NCBI GenBank assembly: GCA_000421065.1
Contig: ATWD01000001.1
Coordinates: forward strand, 992,001 to 1,056,000
DNA from: Acidobacteriaceae bacterium TAA 166
GTDB taxonomy: Bacteria > Acidobacteriota > Terriglobia > Terriglobales > Acidobacteriaceae
Reading direction: 5' to 3'
DNA: 64,000 nt
The notes beneath the pieces are model-generated. The model did no database searches. It had not been told where the DNA came from and saw only the letters and a program-made list of their open reading frames with translations. Shown here one piece after another: positions 21,387 to 29,697 of the stretch. The first letter of the stretch is position 1, and each line of letters starts with the position of its first letter. The position numbers and the translations under genes were made by a program.

Positions 21387-22937
21387 ATGGCTCCTATCCG
21401 AAATTCAGGGGAGTCCCTTCGATTGCACGCAACCGCGCTCGCTGTCTTCTGCGTCTTCTTTCTTTTGGTCACGCTGGCAGGCTTCTGGGCGGCGAGGTGG
21501 AGAAGACCCGCTGCCGGCATTGCCTCGCTTGAAGAGTGGGGTCTGGCCGGCCGCAGCTTCGGAACCTGGATCACCTGGTTTCTGATCGGCGGCGACCTCT
21601 ACACCGCCTACACCGTCATCGCCGTTCCCGCCGCGCTCTATGGCGCCGGAGCGATGGGGTTCTTCGCCGTCCCCTACGCCGTCATCGCCTACCCCTACAT
21701 GATGGTCGTGCTTCCCCAACTCTGGCGCGTCTGCCATCGCCACGGCTACATCACCTTCGCCGACTTCGTCGAAGGCCGCTACGGCAACCGCTGGCTCACC
21801 GTCGCCATCGCCCTCACGGGAGTCCTGGCGCTGATGCCCTACATCGCCCTGCAGCTGGTCGGCATGAAGGTGGTACTGGCGGCGATGGGACTCCATGGCG
21901 AGTGGCCCCTGGCCGCCGCCTTCATCATCTTGGCCGCCTACACCTACTCGAGCGGTCTGCGCGCCCCTGCCGTAATCGCCATCGTCAAGGACGTCATGCT
22001 CTACGTCATGGTCCTGTCCGCCCTGATCTTTATCCCCATCAAGCTCGGCGGCTACAGGCATGTCTTCGCGATGGCCAATCACATCCTCGCAGGTCACACA
22101 CCGCCTGCGACCATCTTCCTCAAACCGACACAATTCCTCGGCTACTCCACGCTCGCGATCGGATCGGCGCTGGCCCTGATGCTCTACCCGCACACCGCGA
22201 CGGCCGTCCTCTCGGCCTCGAGCGCCAACGTCGTCCGGCGCAACGCGGCCATGCTCCCGGCCTACAGCTTTCTGCTCGGCCTGATCGCTTTGCTGGGTTA
22301 TCTCGCGCTTGCCGCGGGAATTCACACCAAGGACACCAGCGCCGCCGTTCCCCTCCTCTTCCTCAACTCTTTTCCAGAATGGTACGCCGGCTTCTGCCTC
22401 GCCGCCGTCGCCATCGGCGCCCTGGTTCCCGCCGCGATCATGTCCATCGCCGCATCCAACCTCTTCACCCGCAACCTCTACGGTGCCTTCGCGGGGCGCA
22501 AGATGCTGCCCAGCGAAGAGTCCGGAATGGCCAAGGTGGTCTCGCTCGTCGTCAAGTTCGGAGCCCTCATCTTCGTGCTCTACCTTCCCGCGCCCTACGC
22601 CATCGAGATGCAGTTGCTGGGGGGCATCTGGATCTGCCAGCTTGTGCCTTCGGTCGTCATCGGCGTCTTTTCGCGCTGGCTTCATCCCTGGGCTCTGATT
22701 GCAGGATGGGCGGCCGGAATGGCCACGGGAACCGCTATGGCAGCCTCGCTGCAGCTGAAGAGTTCGGTCTACCCTCTGCATCTTCCGGCGTGGCTCGGGG
22801 GAACGTATGCGATGTACGCGGCGGTTCCGGCGCTGCTGATCAACCTCGCAGTCTCGGCGCTGCTGACCCTCTTCTTCCGAAGTATGGGCGTCGGCGCAGG
22901 CCACGATTCGACCGACGCCGCGGCCTACGTCGGCTAG
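21387..22937 (+). CDS. Sodium:solute symporter, MctP-like monocarboxylate permease
   Basis: A 516-residue inner-membrane transporter of the SSS family with about 13 hydrophobic segments. The SSS core is visible: EEWGLAGRSFGTWITWFLIGGDLYTAYT in the first helices, YITFADFVEGRYGNRW, and ALMLYPHTATAVLSASSANVVRRNAA. The closest pattern known to me is the monocarboxylate/MctP subgroup (lactate, pyruvate, propionate), but the substrate is inference. The start ATG is 58 bases after the lipoprotein, so co-transcription is possible. Confidence 0.85.
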   Translation: MAPIRNSGESLRLHATALAVFCVFFLLVTLAGFWAARWRRPAAGIASLEEWGLAGRSFGTWITWFLIGGDLYTAYTVIAVPAALYGAGAMGFFAVPYAVIAYPYMMVVLPQLWRVCHRHGYITFADFVEGRYGNRWLTVAIALTGVLALMPYIALQLVGMKVVLAAMGLHGEWPLAAAFIILAAYTYSSGLRAPAVIAIVKDVMLYVMVLSALIFIPIKLGGYRHVFAMANHILAGHTPPATIFLKPTQFLGYSTLAIGSALALMLYPHTATAVLSASSANVVRRNAAMLPAYSFLLGLIALLGYLALAAGIHTKDTSAAVPLLFLNSFPEWYAGFCLAAVAIGALVPAAIMSIAASNLFTRNLYGAFAGRKMLPSEESGMAKVVSLVVKFGALIFVLYLPAPYAIEMQLLGGIWICQLVPSVVIGVFSRWLHPWALIAGWAAGMATGTAMAASLQLKSSVYPLHLPAWLGGTYAMYAAVPALLINLAVSALLTLFFRSMGVGAGHDSTDAAAYVG

Positions 22938-23049
22938 CGTCAAACAATTTCAGCTTCCAGGCGCAGCCAGAACCTTTCGGCAGTGCATCCTACGTGCAAA
23001 GGGCTAATCCATTCGGGCTCTCCAAGAGGAGCCGCATCGAGGTGAACGA

Positions 23050-23517
23050 GTGAGCACACGGTCGAGATCCATCGTGAAGGGAGCGCTCGCGGGACTCGTT
23101 GGCGGACTTCTCGCCACCGCCGTCAAATCTTCCATCGAGAAGGTGCATTCCCAGCTCCCCGGCGTCGAGTCGGAGTCCTCCGCGCCGCTCGAGAGTCTCC
23201 AGGGGCGCGAGCGGAGCGAACGTCAGAGTGGGACTCACTGGGGCTTCGGAGCCGCCGTAGGAGCAGCCTATGGCGCCTTCGCCGAGCTTTACCCTCCCGT
23301 GACCTCCAAACTCGGCGCAAGCTTCGGCATGGCCATGGTGCCGCTCGCTCATGACACAACCATCCCCCTGCTTGGAGCAGCGCTCGCCGCCGCGGGAATC
23401 TCAGCCCGACCCGAACCCCAGACCACGCGCGAGCACTTCGGCGAGATGGCCTCGAACATCGCCTTCGGGGTCGTCACCGAGACGACACGCCGGATCGTCC
23501 GCCGCGCCATCGACTAA
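23050..23517 (+). CDS. DUF1440-like small membrane protein
   Basis: A 155-residue protein starting at GTG with GAGGTGAAC just upstream. It has the glycine-rich, membrane-embedded pattern KGALAGLVGGLLATAVKSSIEK near the N-terminus, then HWGFGAAVGAAYGAFAELYPPV and GMAMVPLAHDTTIPLLGAAL, typical of the DUF1440 (YagU-like) family. YagU has been linked to acid tolerance in E. coli; no function is proven here. Convergent with the purine-permease-family gene, with repeat copy B between them. Confidence 0.7.
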   Translation: MSTRSRSIVKGALAGLVGGLLATAVKSSIEKVHSQLPGVESESSAPLESLQGRERSERQSGTHWGFGAAVGAAYGAFAELYPPVTSKLGASFGMAMVPLAHDTTIPLLGAALAAAGISARPEPQTTREHFGEMASNIAFGVVTETTRRIVRRAID

Positions 23518-23540
23518 GACTGTATCGACTTATTCAAGAC

Positions 23541-23780
23541 AATGGCCTGCCGGCCGGGCCCACTGCGCATGGGGCGGTCACTTCGTGACGCGTAGTTGCC
23601 CTTTGGGGTGGGGCTCCCGTTGGTCGCTTGCATAAATCTTCGCGCCGAACCGAAGGGAGGCCCACAGCGAAGCCGACATACGCGTCACGAAGTGACCGAC
23701 CGCCCGTAACGGGGTCTCCACAAACAGGTCTTCGTTTGCGGGGCGGCCGAGCGTAGTGGCCCGCGCGGCAGCGCCTGGCC
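23541..23780. repeat. Dispersed palindromic repeat, copy B (~240 bp, most complete)
   Basis: The fullest copy of the family. Ends are imperfect inverted repeats (GGCCTGCCGGCCGGGCCCAC on the left; GTGGCCCGCGCGGCAGCGCC on the right). CGGTCACTTCGTGACGCGTA near 23575 has an exact 20-base inverted partner near 23685, so the centre can fold into a long cruciform; a further inner pair, GGGCTCCCGTTGG and CGAAGGGAGGCCC, nests inside. It sits exactly between two convergent genes. No transposase or credible coding frame is present. Confidence 0.85.
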
Positions 23781-23792
23781 TTTATCCTTCGC

Positions 23793-24851
23793 TCACTTCC
23801 CCGCTGCTGGAAGATGCTCCCGCGTCTCGCTCCAGTCCGCGACCAGCCGGTCCACCACGACATGACCCACGCGATAGGCCGAATCCAGCGAGGGCATGTA
23901 TGCGCTGTACTGCCGGATCTTCGTCTCAGCCAGGCTCTGGGCCGCCGTCGCTCCCTCACGCTGCTGATCGTAGTTCGACGCCGTCCGCAGCACCAGCACG
24001 CGGTCGATGTCGATCTTTCCCGCGCGCGCCAGCCAGGTCAGCGACTGCAGGGTTCCCGTATCCTCCATGCCGCAGACCGCATACGTGCTCTTGCCGTCGG
24101 TCTGGTAGCTCACCCAGTCGTGCGCCCACTGACTCAACAGCTTTCCATGCCAGAAGGTCGAGCCCGACATCTCGCCGCCGCGCAGCACAAACGGCGGACG
24201 CTTGGCGGCCTCGGGCGAGAACTGCTGCCGGCGCTCGCGGATCCCCGGTGTGTCCTCAAGGTGAATCTCGCGCGTCAGGCTGAACGCCCAGTCCACCAGC
24301 GCCGGATTGAGCCGATAGACATTGCCGTCGTCGCCAAAGCGCGCCTGCCGCGGCTGCTCGTATGGGGTGGACCTGCCCAGCGGTACATAGCCCGTCTTCC
24401 AGTCCGGCGGAATCTCCCGGGCATCGATCTCGTGGGCCAGATCGGCATCGACCACATAGTCGGCCCAGACCGCCGAGCCCAGCGAGCCCATATGCGGGTC
24501 AATGCCCGCGATCCCCGCAACCACGAAGTAAGCATGCGTCAGGTCGAAACGAGGATCGCGGCCCAGGGCCATCATCGTCGCCGCCGCTCGAGCCGTACCC
24601 ACGCCCGTCACAACGCCAAGCACCCCATCCTTGTTCATGCGCAGATCGTGGTAACCCTCGGGAAAGGGCAGGACCGTATCCAGATGCTCGCGCTCGACCC
24701 AGTACTGATGCTCGCCCGGCGCATCCCCGGTATCGGCGCCGACCTCGAACATATTCACGACCACGACCTTGACCTCGATGGGCTTTGGCGCAGCCTGTCC
24801 CAGGGCGCACGAAGCTGCGGCGGCCAGCAGAAAAACGGAGAAAAGACGCAT
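23793..24851 (-). CDS. Purine nucleoside permease (NUP) family protein
   Basis: A 352-residue exported protein (signal peptide MRLFSVFLLAAAASCALG) of the NUP family, named after fungal purine nucleoside permeases and related in fold to nucleoside phosphorylases. Supporting segments: VVVVNMFEVGADTGDAPGEHQYW, GVVTGVGTARAAATMMALGRD, YFVVAGIAGIDPHMGSLGSAVWADYVVD, and GMEDTGTLQSLTWLARAGKID. In bacteria its role is unclear; periplasmic nucleoside binding or cleavage is inference. Divergent from the 326-residue unknown gene, with 118 bases between. Confidence 0.82.
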   Translation of the reverse strand: MRLFSVFLLAAAASCALGQAAPKPIEVKVVVVNMFEVGADTGDAPGEHQYWVEREHLDTVLPFPEGYHDLRMNKDGVLGVVTGVGTARAAATMMALGRDPRFDLTHAYFVVAGIAGIDPHMGSLGSAVWADYVVDADLAHEIDAREIPPDWKTGYVPLGRSTPYEQPRQARFGDDGNVYRLNPALVDWAFSLTREIHLEDTPGIRERRQQFSPEAAKRPPFVLRGGEMSGSTFWHGKLLSQWAHDWVSYQTDGKSTYAVCGMEDTGTLQSLTWLARAGKIDIDRVLVLRTASNYDQQREGATAAQSLAETKIRQYSAYMPSLDSAYRVGHVVVDRLVADWSETREHLPAAGK

Positions 24852-24969
24852 GAAAAGAATGCTAGCGCATCGGAACAGCTCTCGAATGCCGTAAAGCTGC
24901 AGAAGATCGTTCCGCGAAAATAACAGAAAACAAATCTCCGCGTGACTCCACGCATCCTAGACTGTCGCC

Positions 24970-25950
24970 ATGCTCGCCAGCCTGCGCCGCCGGGCGCTCA
25001 CATTGTTGGCAATCCTCTGCCTCTGCGCGACCGTCTTTGCGCAGAGCCGTCCCCGTGCGGCCGCCGACATGGAGCTTCCCCTTTCGGCCGAACAGACCGC
25101 CGCAGCCATCGGTGTAAAACCTGTCTACGACCGGCTGCGCGATCTGGCCGCTCATCCCGACACCTCCGACCGTTTCGAGCTCCTTTACCTGCAGCAACAG
25201 GCGCTCCTCCAGGTCACCTCGGCCTCACTCCAGGTCGATGCCTCCGCCGAGGCCGTCGACGCCGAGATCGGCGAGATTCGCGAGCTCCAGAACTATCTCA
25301 CCTCGCGCCGCGACACCCGCGTCGACCACCTCAACCTGATGGCGCTGGTGCTGGGAGGCGTCGCCGGCACCGCAAGCTCGGCGCTCGGCTTCACCTCGCA
25401 CGACAACGCCGCCTCCGTGCTCGGCGTCCTCGGCGGCGCGGCCGCCACCTCTCTCTCCTTCGCTGGGCTCCGCGTCAGCAAAGGGGAATCTCACGAGCTC
25501 ATGGTCCAGAGCAACATGCTCAGCGAGGTCTTCGAACACCCCTCGGACGTCAACAACGTCTACCCGCAGGTCGTCGTCTCCTTCATGGACGCCATCGCTC
25601 CTAATGACGAGGACGGCCTCTCACGCCAGGACCGGCTGATCAAAAACTGGGTCGATATCGGCCGCATTCCCGATCCCAAGACCGACCAGGGTCAGCAGAA
25701 GGTTGACCGCCTCGTCAGTCTGCCCGGCCAGAAGGTGCGACAATCCATCGCCGACCTCGACGACCGCCAGGCCATGCTCTACGACCTTCGCGTCCGGATG
25801 AACTACATGAAGCTCGATCTCGCTATTCTCATGGGCAGCCTCTCGAAGATCGCCGTTCCCCTGAGCGCACTGAATCGGAGCTCGCCCGACGACCAGATCA
25901 CCGCGTCGCACGCATCCGATGCCGCGACCCAGCCGCCAGCGCCTCGCTAG
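24970..25950 (+). CDS. Exported protein of unknown function
   Basis: A 326-residue protein with a clear signal peptide (LLAILCLCATVFA). The mature part begins with a helical heptad-rich stretch (LYLQQQALLQVTSASLQVDASAEAVDAEIGEIRELQNYL), then two small-residue hydrophobic segments (LMALVLGGVAGTASSALGF and AASVLGVLGGAAATSLSFAGL) that could form a membrane hairpin, and a charged C-terminal half. I do not recognise a family. Its 3' end overlaps the convergent queE gene by four bases. Confidence 0.7.
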   Translation: MLASLRRRALTLLAILCLCATVFAQSRPRAAADMELPLSAEQTAAAIGVKPVYDRLRDLAAHPDTSDRFELLYLQQQALLQVTSASLQVDASAEAVDAEIGEIRELQNYLTSRRDTRVDHLNLMALVLGGVAGTASSALGFTSHDNAASVLGVLGGAAATSLSFAGLRVSKGESHELMVQSNMLSEVFEHPSDVNNVYPQVVVSFMDAIAPNDEDGLSRQDRLIKNWVDIGRIPDPKTDQGQQKVDRLVSLPGQKVRQSIADLDDRQAMLYDLRVRMNYMKLDLAILMGSLSKIAVPLSALNRSSPDDQITASHASDAATQPPAPR

Positions 25951-26630
25951 ACACCCTTCTTCTGCGGCTCCCAGACGAACTTGTGGATCTGCAGCGAGAG
26001 CCGCGCCGGAAGCCCATCTTCAAGCATCCATTCGACCAGCTTGCGCGGATCGAGCGCCATGTTGTCGGCCGTCCGCAGCGGGCTCGGAGCCTTCTGAAAC
26101 GCCGGCGACAGCAGGATCTGCCCTGCCCTCGTCTCCAGCGCATGCTCGCGAATAAAGTCCCGTGCAAACTCGTAATCCACGCGATCCGAGATCACGAACT
26201 TCACCTCGTCGTTCTTCGTCAGAGCCTCGAGGTTTTCCATGCGAAAGCTGTTCGCCGCCGCACCCGCGCCCGGACACTTCACATCCACGATCTTGTGCAC
26301 GGCCTTTGGAACCTCCGCCAGCGGACGCTCGCCCGAGGTCTCGATCATCAGCGTGTACCCGGCGGCCAGCAGACGACTCATCAGCGGGAGCAGCTCCCGC
26401 GCCTGCAGCATCGGCTCACCGCCGGTGAACTCGATCAACGTGCAAGGAGCCAGCGCCTCGATCTGCGCGACGACCTCATCTTCCGTAAAGGGCTTGCCCC
26501 CGGTAAACGTGTACTCCGAATCGCACCACGCGCAGCGCAGATTGCAGCCTGCCAGTCGCACGAAGATGCACGGCAGCCCGGCGAACGAGCTCTCGCCCTG
26601 GACCGATTTATAAAGCTCAATCAGATGCAT
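25947..26630 (-). CDS. queE: 7-carboxy-7-deazaguanine synthase
   Basis: QueE is a radical-SAM enzyme that converts carboxytetrahydropterin to carboxydeazaguanine on the way to queuosine. The 227-residue protein has YKSVQGESSFAGLPCIFVRLAGCNLRCAWCD with the cluster cysteines at 29, 33 and 36, the EFTGGEPMLQ SAM-binding motif and the C-terminal LQIHKFVW. It is followed upstream on the same strand by queD with only a six-base spacer, so the two form an operon; queC is 18 kb away in the window. Confidence 0.95.
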   Translation of the reverse strand: MHLIELYKSVQGESSFAGLPCIFVRLAGCNLRCAWCDSEYTFTGGKPFTEDEVVAQIEALAPCTLIEFTGGEPMLQARELLPLMSRLLAAGYTLMIETSGERPLAEVPKAVHKIVDVKCPGAGAAANSFRMENLEALTKNDEVKFVISDRVDYEFARDFIREHALETRAGQILLSPAFQKAPSPLRTADNMALDPRKLVEWMLEDGLPARLSLQIHKFVWEPQKKGV

Positions 26631-26636
26631 AACAGG

Positions 26637-27014
26637 CTACTCGTAGTAGCGCGCAAAGCTCGTGTCGGTCTCATACAGCGTGCAGTCCTTCACGCGCACG
26701 CGGCCCGAGGTCATCTCGCGCAGCTGCTTTGCGGTCTCTTCATAGAAGTAGCGCGCCAGGTTCTCCGCCGAAGGATTCAACGTGACGAACGGCTCCAGGT
26801 CATTGATCATCTGGTGATCCAGATACTCCACCACCGGCCGCATCACCTGCTTCAGCAGCTTGAAGTCCAGCAGAAGGCCGGCCTCGTCCAGCTCCTCGCC
26901 GATCAGCGTAACGAAGACCTTGTAGTTGTGGCCATGCGGATTCTCGCACTTGCCGCGATAGTTGCGCAGGTAGTGACCGGAGGAGAATCCCGCTTCGACA
27001 GTAACCTCAAACAT
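26637..27014 (-). CDS. queD: 6-carboxy-5,6,7,8-tetrahydropterin synthase
   Basis: QueD makes carboxytetrahydropterin from dihydroneopterin triphosphate, the step before QueE. I start it at the ATG at 27014, giving 125 residues, the family length; the open frame further upstream overlaps another gene and is not homologous. Zinc ligands His14 (FSSGHYL), His27 and His29 (NPHGHNY), and the catalytic Cys23 (GKCENP), are all present, as are the C-terminal NPSAENLARY and ETDTSFARYYE. Confidence 0.95.
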   Translation of the reverse strand: MFEVTVEAGFSSGHYLRNYRGKCENPHGHNYKVFVTLIGEELDEAGLLLDFKLLKQVMRPVVEYLDHQMINDLEPFVTLNPSAENLARYFYEETAKQLREMTSGRVRVKDCTLYETDTSFARYYE

Positions 27015-27105
27015 GCTTTCCCAATACCTTTCAAGGATCCGCGCGAGATAAGGAGAAGAGTGGCGCGGTCTGCCCTTCTTCTCATTGTAACGTTTCGGCC
27101 ACCTT

Positions 27106-27354
27106 CTAAGGCTTAGAACGACGCCGGAGGCGATCCTCTTCGGCCCTCCGCTCGGCCTGTTCGAACAGCGACGAGAGAATTCCGCCCAGGGCAACCACCA
27201 GAGCCAGCACCAGCAACGCCAGCCCCGTCGTCCTCCACAACGACACGTCGCCGGGCGACCCCGGCTGCTGCGCGATGTTGGTGTAGGCCACCCCGCAGGA
27301 GATCGCTGCGAGCACGCCAAGCGTTGCAGCCAGAATGAAGAGATTCCGTCCCAT
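27106..27354 (-). CDS. Small two-helix membrane protein
   Basis: An 82-residue protein with two hydrophobic segments (FILAATLGVLAAISCGVAYT and TTGLALLVLALVVALGGILSSLF) and a highly charged C-terminus (EQAERRAEEDRLRRRSKP). It starts ten bases after the helicase stop on the same strand and is followed by queD 92 bases later. I do not recognise a family; a role cannot be assigned. Codon-based coding signal and its tight placement support it being real. Confidence 0.65.
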   Translation of the reverse strand: MGRNLFILAATLGVLAAISCGVAYTNIAQQPGSPGDVSLWRTTGLALLVLALVVALGGILSSLFEQAERRAEEDRLRRRSKP

Positions 27355-27363
27355 GGATAGCTT

Positions 27364-29445
27364 CTATTCTACGGCCCGCTGGCTCTCTTCGGCTTCCGCC
27401 TGCGGCACAGTCTTCTCGGCAAAGAACTCCTCCACATCGGAGATCTCGGTCGTTCGCCGATACGGCGGAAGGCTGTCGAGAAAGATGCGGCCATAGCGCT
27501 GACGCTGAATGCGAGGATCGAGCAGCATCAGAACGCCGCGATCTTCAAGCGAACGAATGAGCCGCCCAAATCCCTGCTTCAGCGTGATGACGGCATTTGG
27601 TATCTGATAGTCGAAGAACGGCTTGCCGCCTGAGGCTTCGATGGCACGCATCCGCGCCTCGACCACCGGATCGGTCGGGACCGCGAACGGAAGCCGGTCG
27701 ATAATTACGCAGCTCAGCTGCTCGCCCTGCACATCGACGCCCTGCCAGAAGCTCGAGGTTCCGAACAGCACGGCATTCGGCCGCTCGCGAAACTGCTCGA
27801 TCAGCACATGACGCGGCGCGGTCCCGTGCAACAGCAGAGGATAAGGAAGCTCTGCCAGCATGAGCTCGTAAATGATGCGCATCTGGCTGTAGCTGGTAAA
27901 CAAGCAGAAGGCGCGTCCCTTCGTGATCTCGAGCACGCGCCGGATACGCTCGGCGGCGCGGTCGGTGAACTCCGGCTCGCGGGGATCGGGCATCGTCGGG
28001 GGCAGATACAGCAATGCCTGCCGCTCGTATTTGAAGTGCGATGGAACGATCAGCTCTCGCGCCGTAATCAGGCCCAGCCGCTTGCGGAGATGCTCGAAGC
28101 CTCCCGAGACCGTCAGCGTCGCCGAGGTCAGCACCACGCTCGAGTAGTTGTCGAACAGCGCCGTCGACAGCAGCTCCGAGACATCGATGGGCGTCGCCTG
28201 CAGATGCGTGTTGTATGCCGTGTGGCCGCGCGTCGAGGCACGAACTCCACCCACGGCGCGGCGCTCGATCCAGAAGACGGTATTGTCGTCGTTCGCCTCG
28301 AGCAGAAAGTTCAGATGCGCTCGAATGTCCGAAGTTCTCTTGCGCAGGCCGGCGGCCTCGTCCACATTCCTCACCCGCTCCAGCTCGCCCTCGAGCTTCG
28401 TCAGCGCATTCAACGTCGCTGTGTAATAGTCTCCGCTCTCTTCGAGAAACTCGGCGCGGTGCAGGAAGGGCATGCGTCCCGCGCCGTTCGCATCTTCAGG
28501 AAGCGCGGAGAAGAACATGCGCGAACGGTTCTGCAGGGTTCCGCACGCGCTCTCGATCGCGGAGGTCGAGGCCTGCTTGGAGCGCAGCATAATCTCCACA
28601 TCGCGCACCAGCTCGTCCACACGCTGCGTGCTCAGGCCGATGCCGAAGTAGTTCGAAGCAATCTCTTCGAGCTCGTGCGCCTCGTCGAAGACCACCGCCG
28701 CGGCCTCCGGCAGGATGCCCGCGTCGGGAGCGTTCGCGGCCTGCTGCTTGATGCTGAGATCAGCGAAGAAGAGATGGTGGTTGACGATGACGATGTCGCT
28801 CTCGAGCGCCTTGCGCCGCATCGCGGTCACGAAGCATCGCTCCCAGTCCGGGCAGCTCTGGCCCAGGCAGGCCTCGGTGCGCGCATCGATCTTGTGCCAC
28901 AGCGCGGAGGCCTCGGGCAGAGCGTCGATCTCGGCGCGGTCGCCGGTCTCGGTCGTCTTCTCCCACGCGGCGATGGCGTGAAACTGCTCGATCTCTTCCA
29001 GGCCGTTGAGCAGAGGGTTGTCGCGCAGGGCGTAGAGCTTGTGCCGGCACAGATAGTTGCCGCGGCCCTTCATGTAGCAGACCTTCAAGGGTCCCAGCAG
29101 AGACTCGAGGAAGGGAATGTCCTTGAAGTAGAGCTGCTCCTGCAGGTTCTTGGTCCCGGTCGAGACGATCACCCGCTGCTGCTCGGCCCGCGCCTTGCGC
29201 AGCGCGGGCAGCAGGTAGGCCAGCGTCTTGCCGGTTCCAGTCCCGGCCTCGACGATCAGGTGGCGCTTGTCTTCAAATGCCTTCTCGACCGCGCGCGCCA
29301 TCTCGTATTGTCCAGGCCTATGCTCGAAGGCGAGCGACGAGCGCGACAGAATACCGCCCGGCGCAAAGAACTCACGCAGCGAGGGCAGGTGCTCGCCCGG
29401 CTCAAGAGCCCGGGGCAGGATCGTGATGGGGGAAGACGTGGACAT
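27364..29445 (-). CDS. ATP-dependent DNA helicase, DinG/YoaA (XPD-like) family
   Basis: Superfamily 2 iron-sulfur helicase, likely acting on R-loops, forked DNA or repair intermediates. The ATG at 29445 gives 693 residues. Visible: Q-like motif RPGQYEMA, Walker A AGTGTGKT (67-74), four cysteines of the Fe-S domain (NYLC, ACLG, QSC, ERC), DEAH in VVFDEAHELEE, the motif near FGTSSFWQGVDVQGEQL and motif VI QGFGRLIRS. An in-frame upstream extension to 29580 is possible but unlike the family. It is divergent from der. Confidence 0.92.
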   Translation of the reverse strand: MSTSSPITILPRALEPGEHLPSLREFFAPGGILSRSSLAFEHRPGQYEMARAVEKAFEDKRHLIVEAGTGTGKTLAYLLPALRKARAEQQRVIVSTGTKNLQEQLYFKDIPFLESLLGPLKVCYMKGRGNYLCRHKLYALRDNPLLNGLEEIEQFHAIAAWEKTTETGDRAEIDALPEASALWHKIDARTEACLGQSCPDWERCFVTAMRRKALESDIVIVNHHLFFADLSIKQQAANAPDAGILPEAAAVVFDEAHELEEIASNYFGIGLSTQRVDELVRDVEIMLRSKQASTSAIESACGTLQNRSRMFFSALPEDANGAGRMPFLHRAEFLEESGDYYTATLNALTKLEGELERVRNVDEAAGLRKRTSDIRAHLNFLLEANDDNTVFWIERRAVGGVRASTRGHTAYNTHLQATPIDVSELLSTALFDNYSSVVLTSATLTVSGGFEHLRKRLGLITARELIVPSHFKYERQALLYLPPTMPDPREPEFTDRAAERIRRVLEITKGRAFCLFTSYSQMRIIYELMLAELPYPLLLHGTAPRHVLIEQFRERPNAVLFGTSSFWQGVDVQGEQLSCVIIDRLPFAVPTDPVVEARMRAIEASGGKPFFDYQIPNAVITLKQGFGRLIRSLEDRGVLMLLDPRIQRQRYGRIFLDSLPPYRRTTEISDVEEFFAEKTVPQAEAEESQRAVE

Positions 29446-29697
29446 GGACGACAGAAACAGGGGCGAAGAAGCGGCAAAACCCTCGCTCGTTTCTATAATA
29501 GACAGGTTGCGGCGAACGCCCGCATAACAGTTCTCCTGAAATATGGGGCGAATCGAGATGTTTGCGCCGCTTCCTTTCAAAGAAAACGGCTTTCGGCGAT
29601 CTCATCGCGGATCACAGCATCAGGAGAACTGCTCGCAATAACGACTTTGGAATAACCTCGCCGCGGAAGTGCCGCGAGGAGAAAGCTGGAATCTCCT

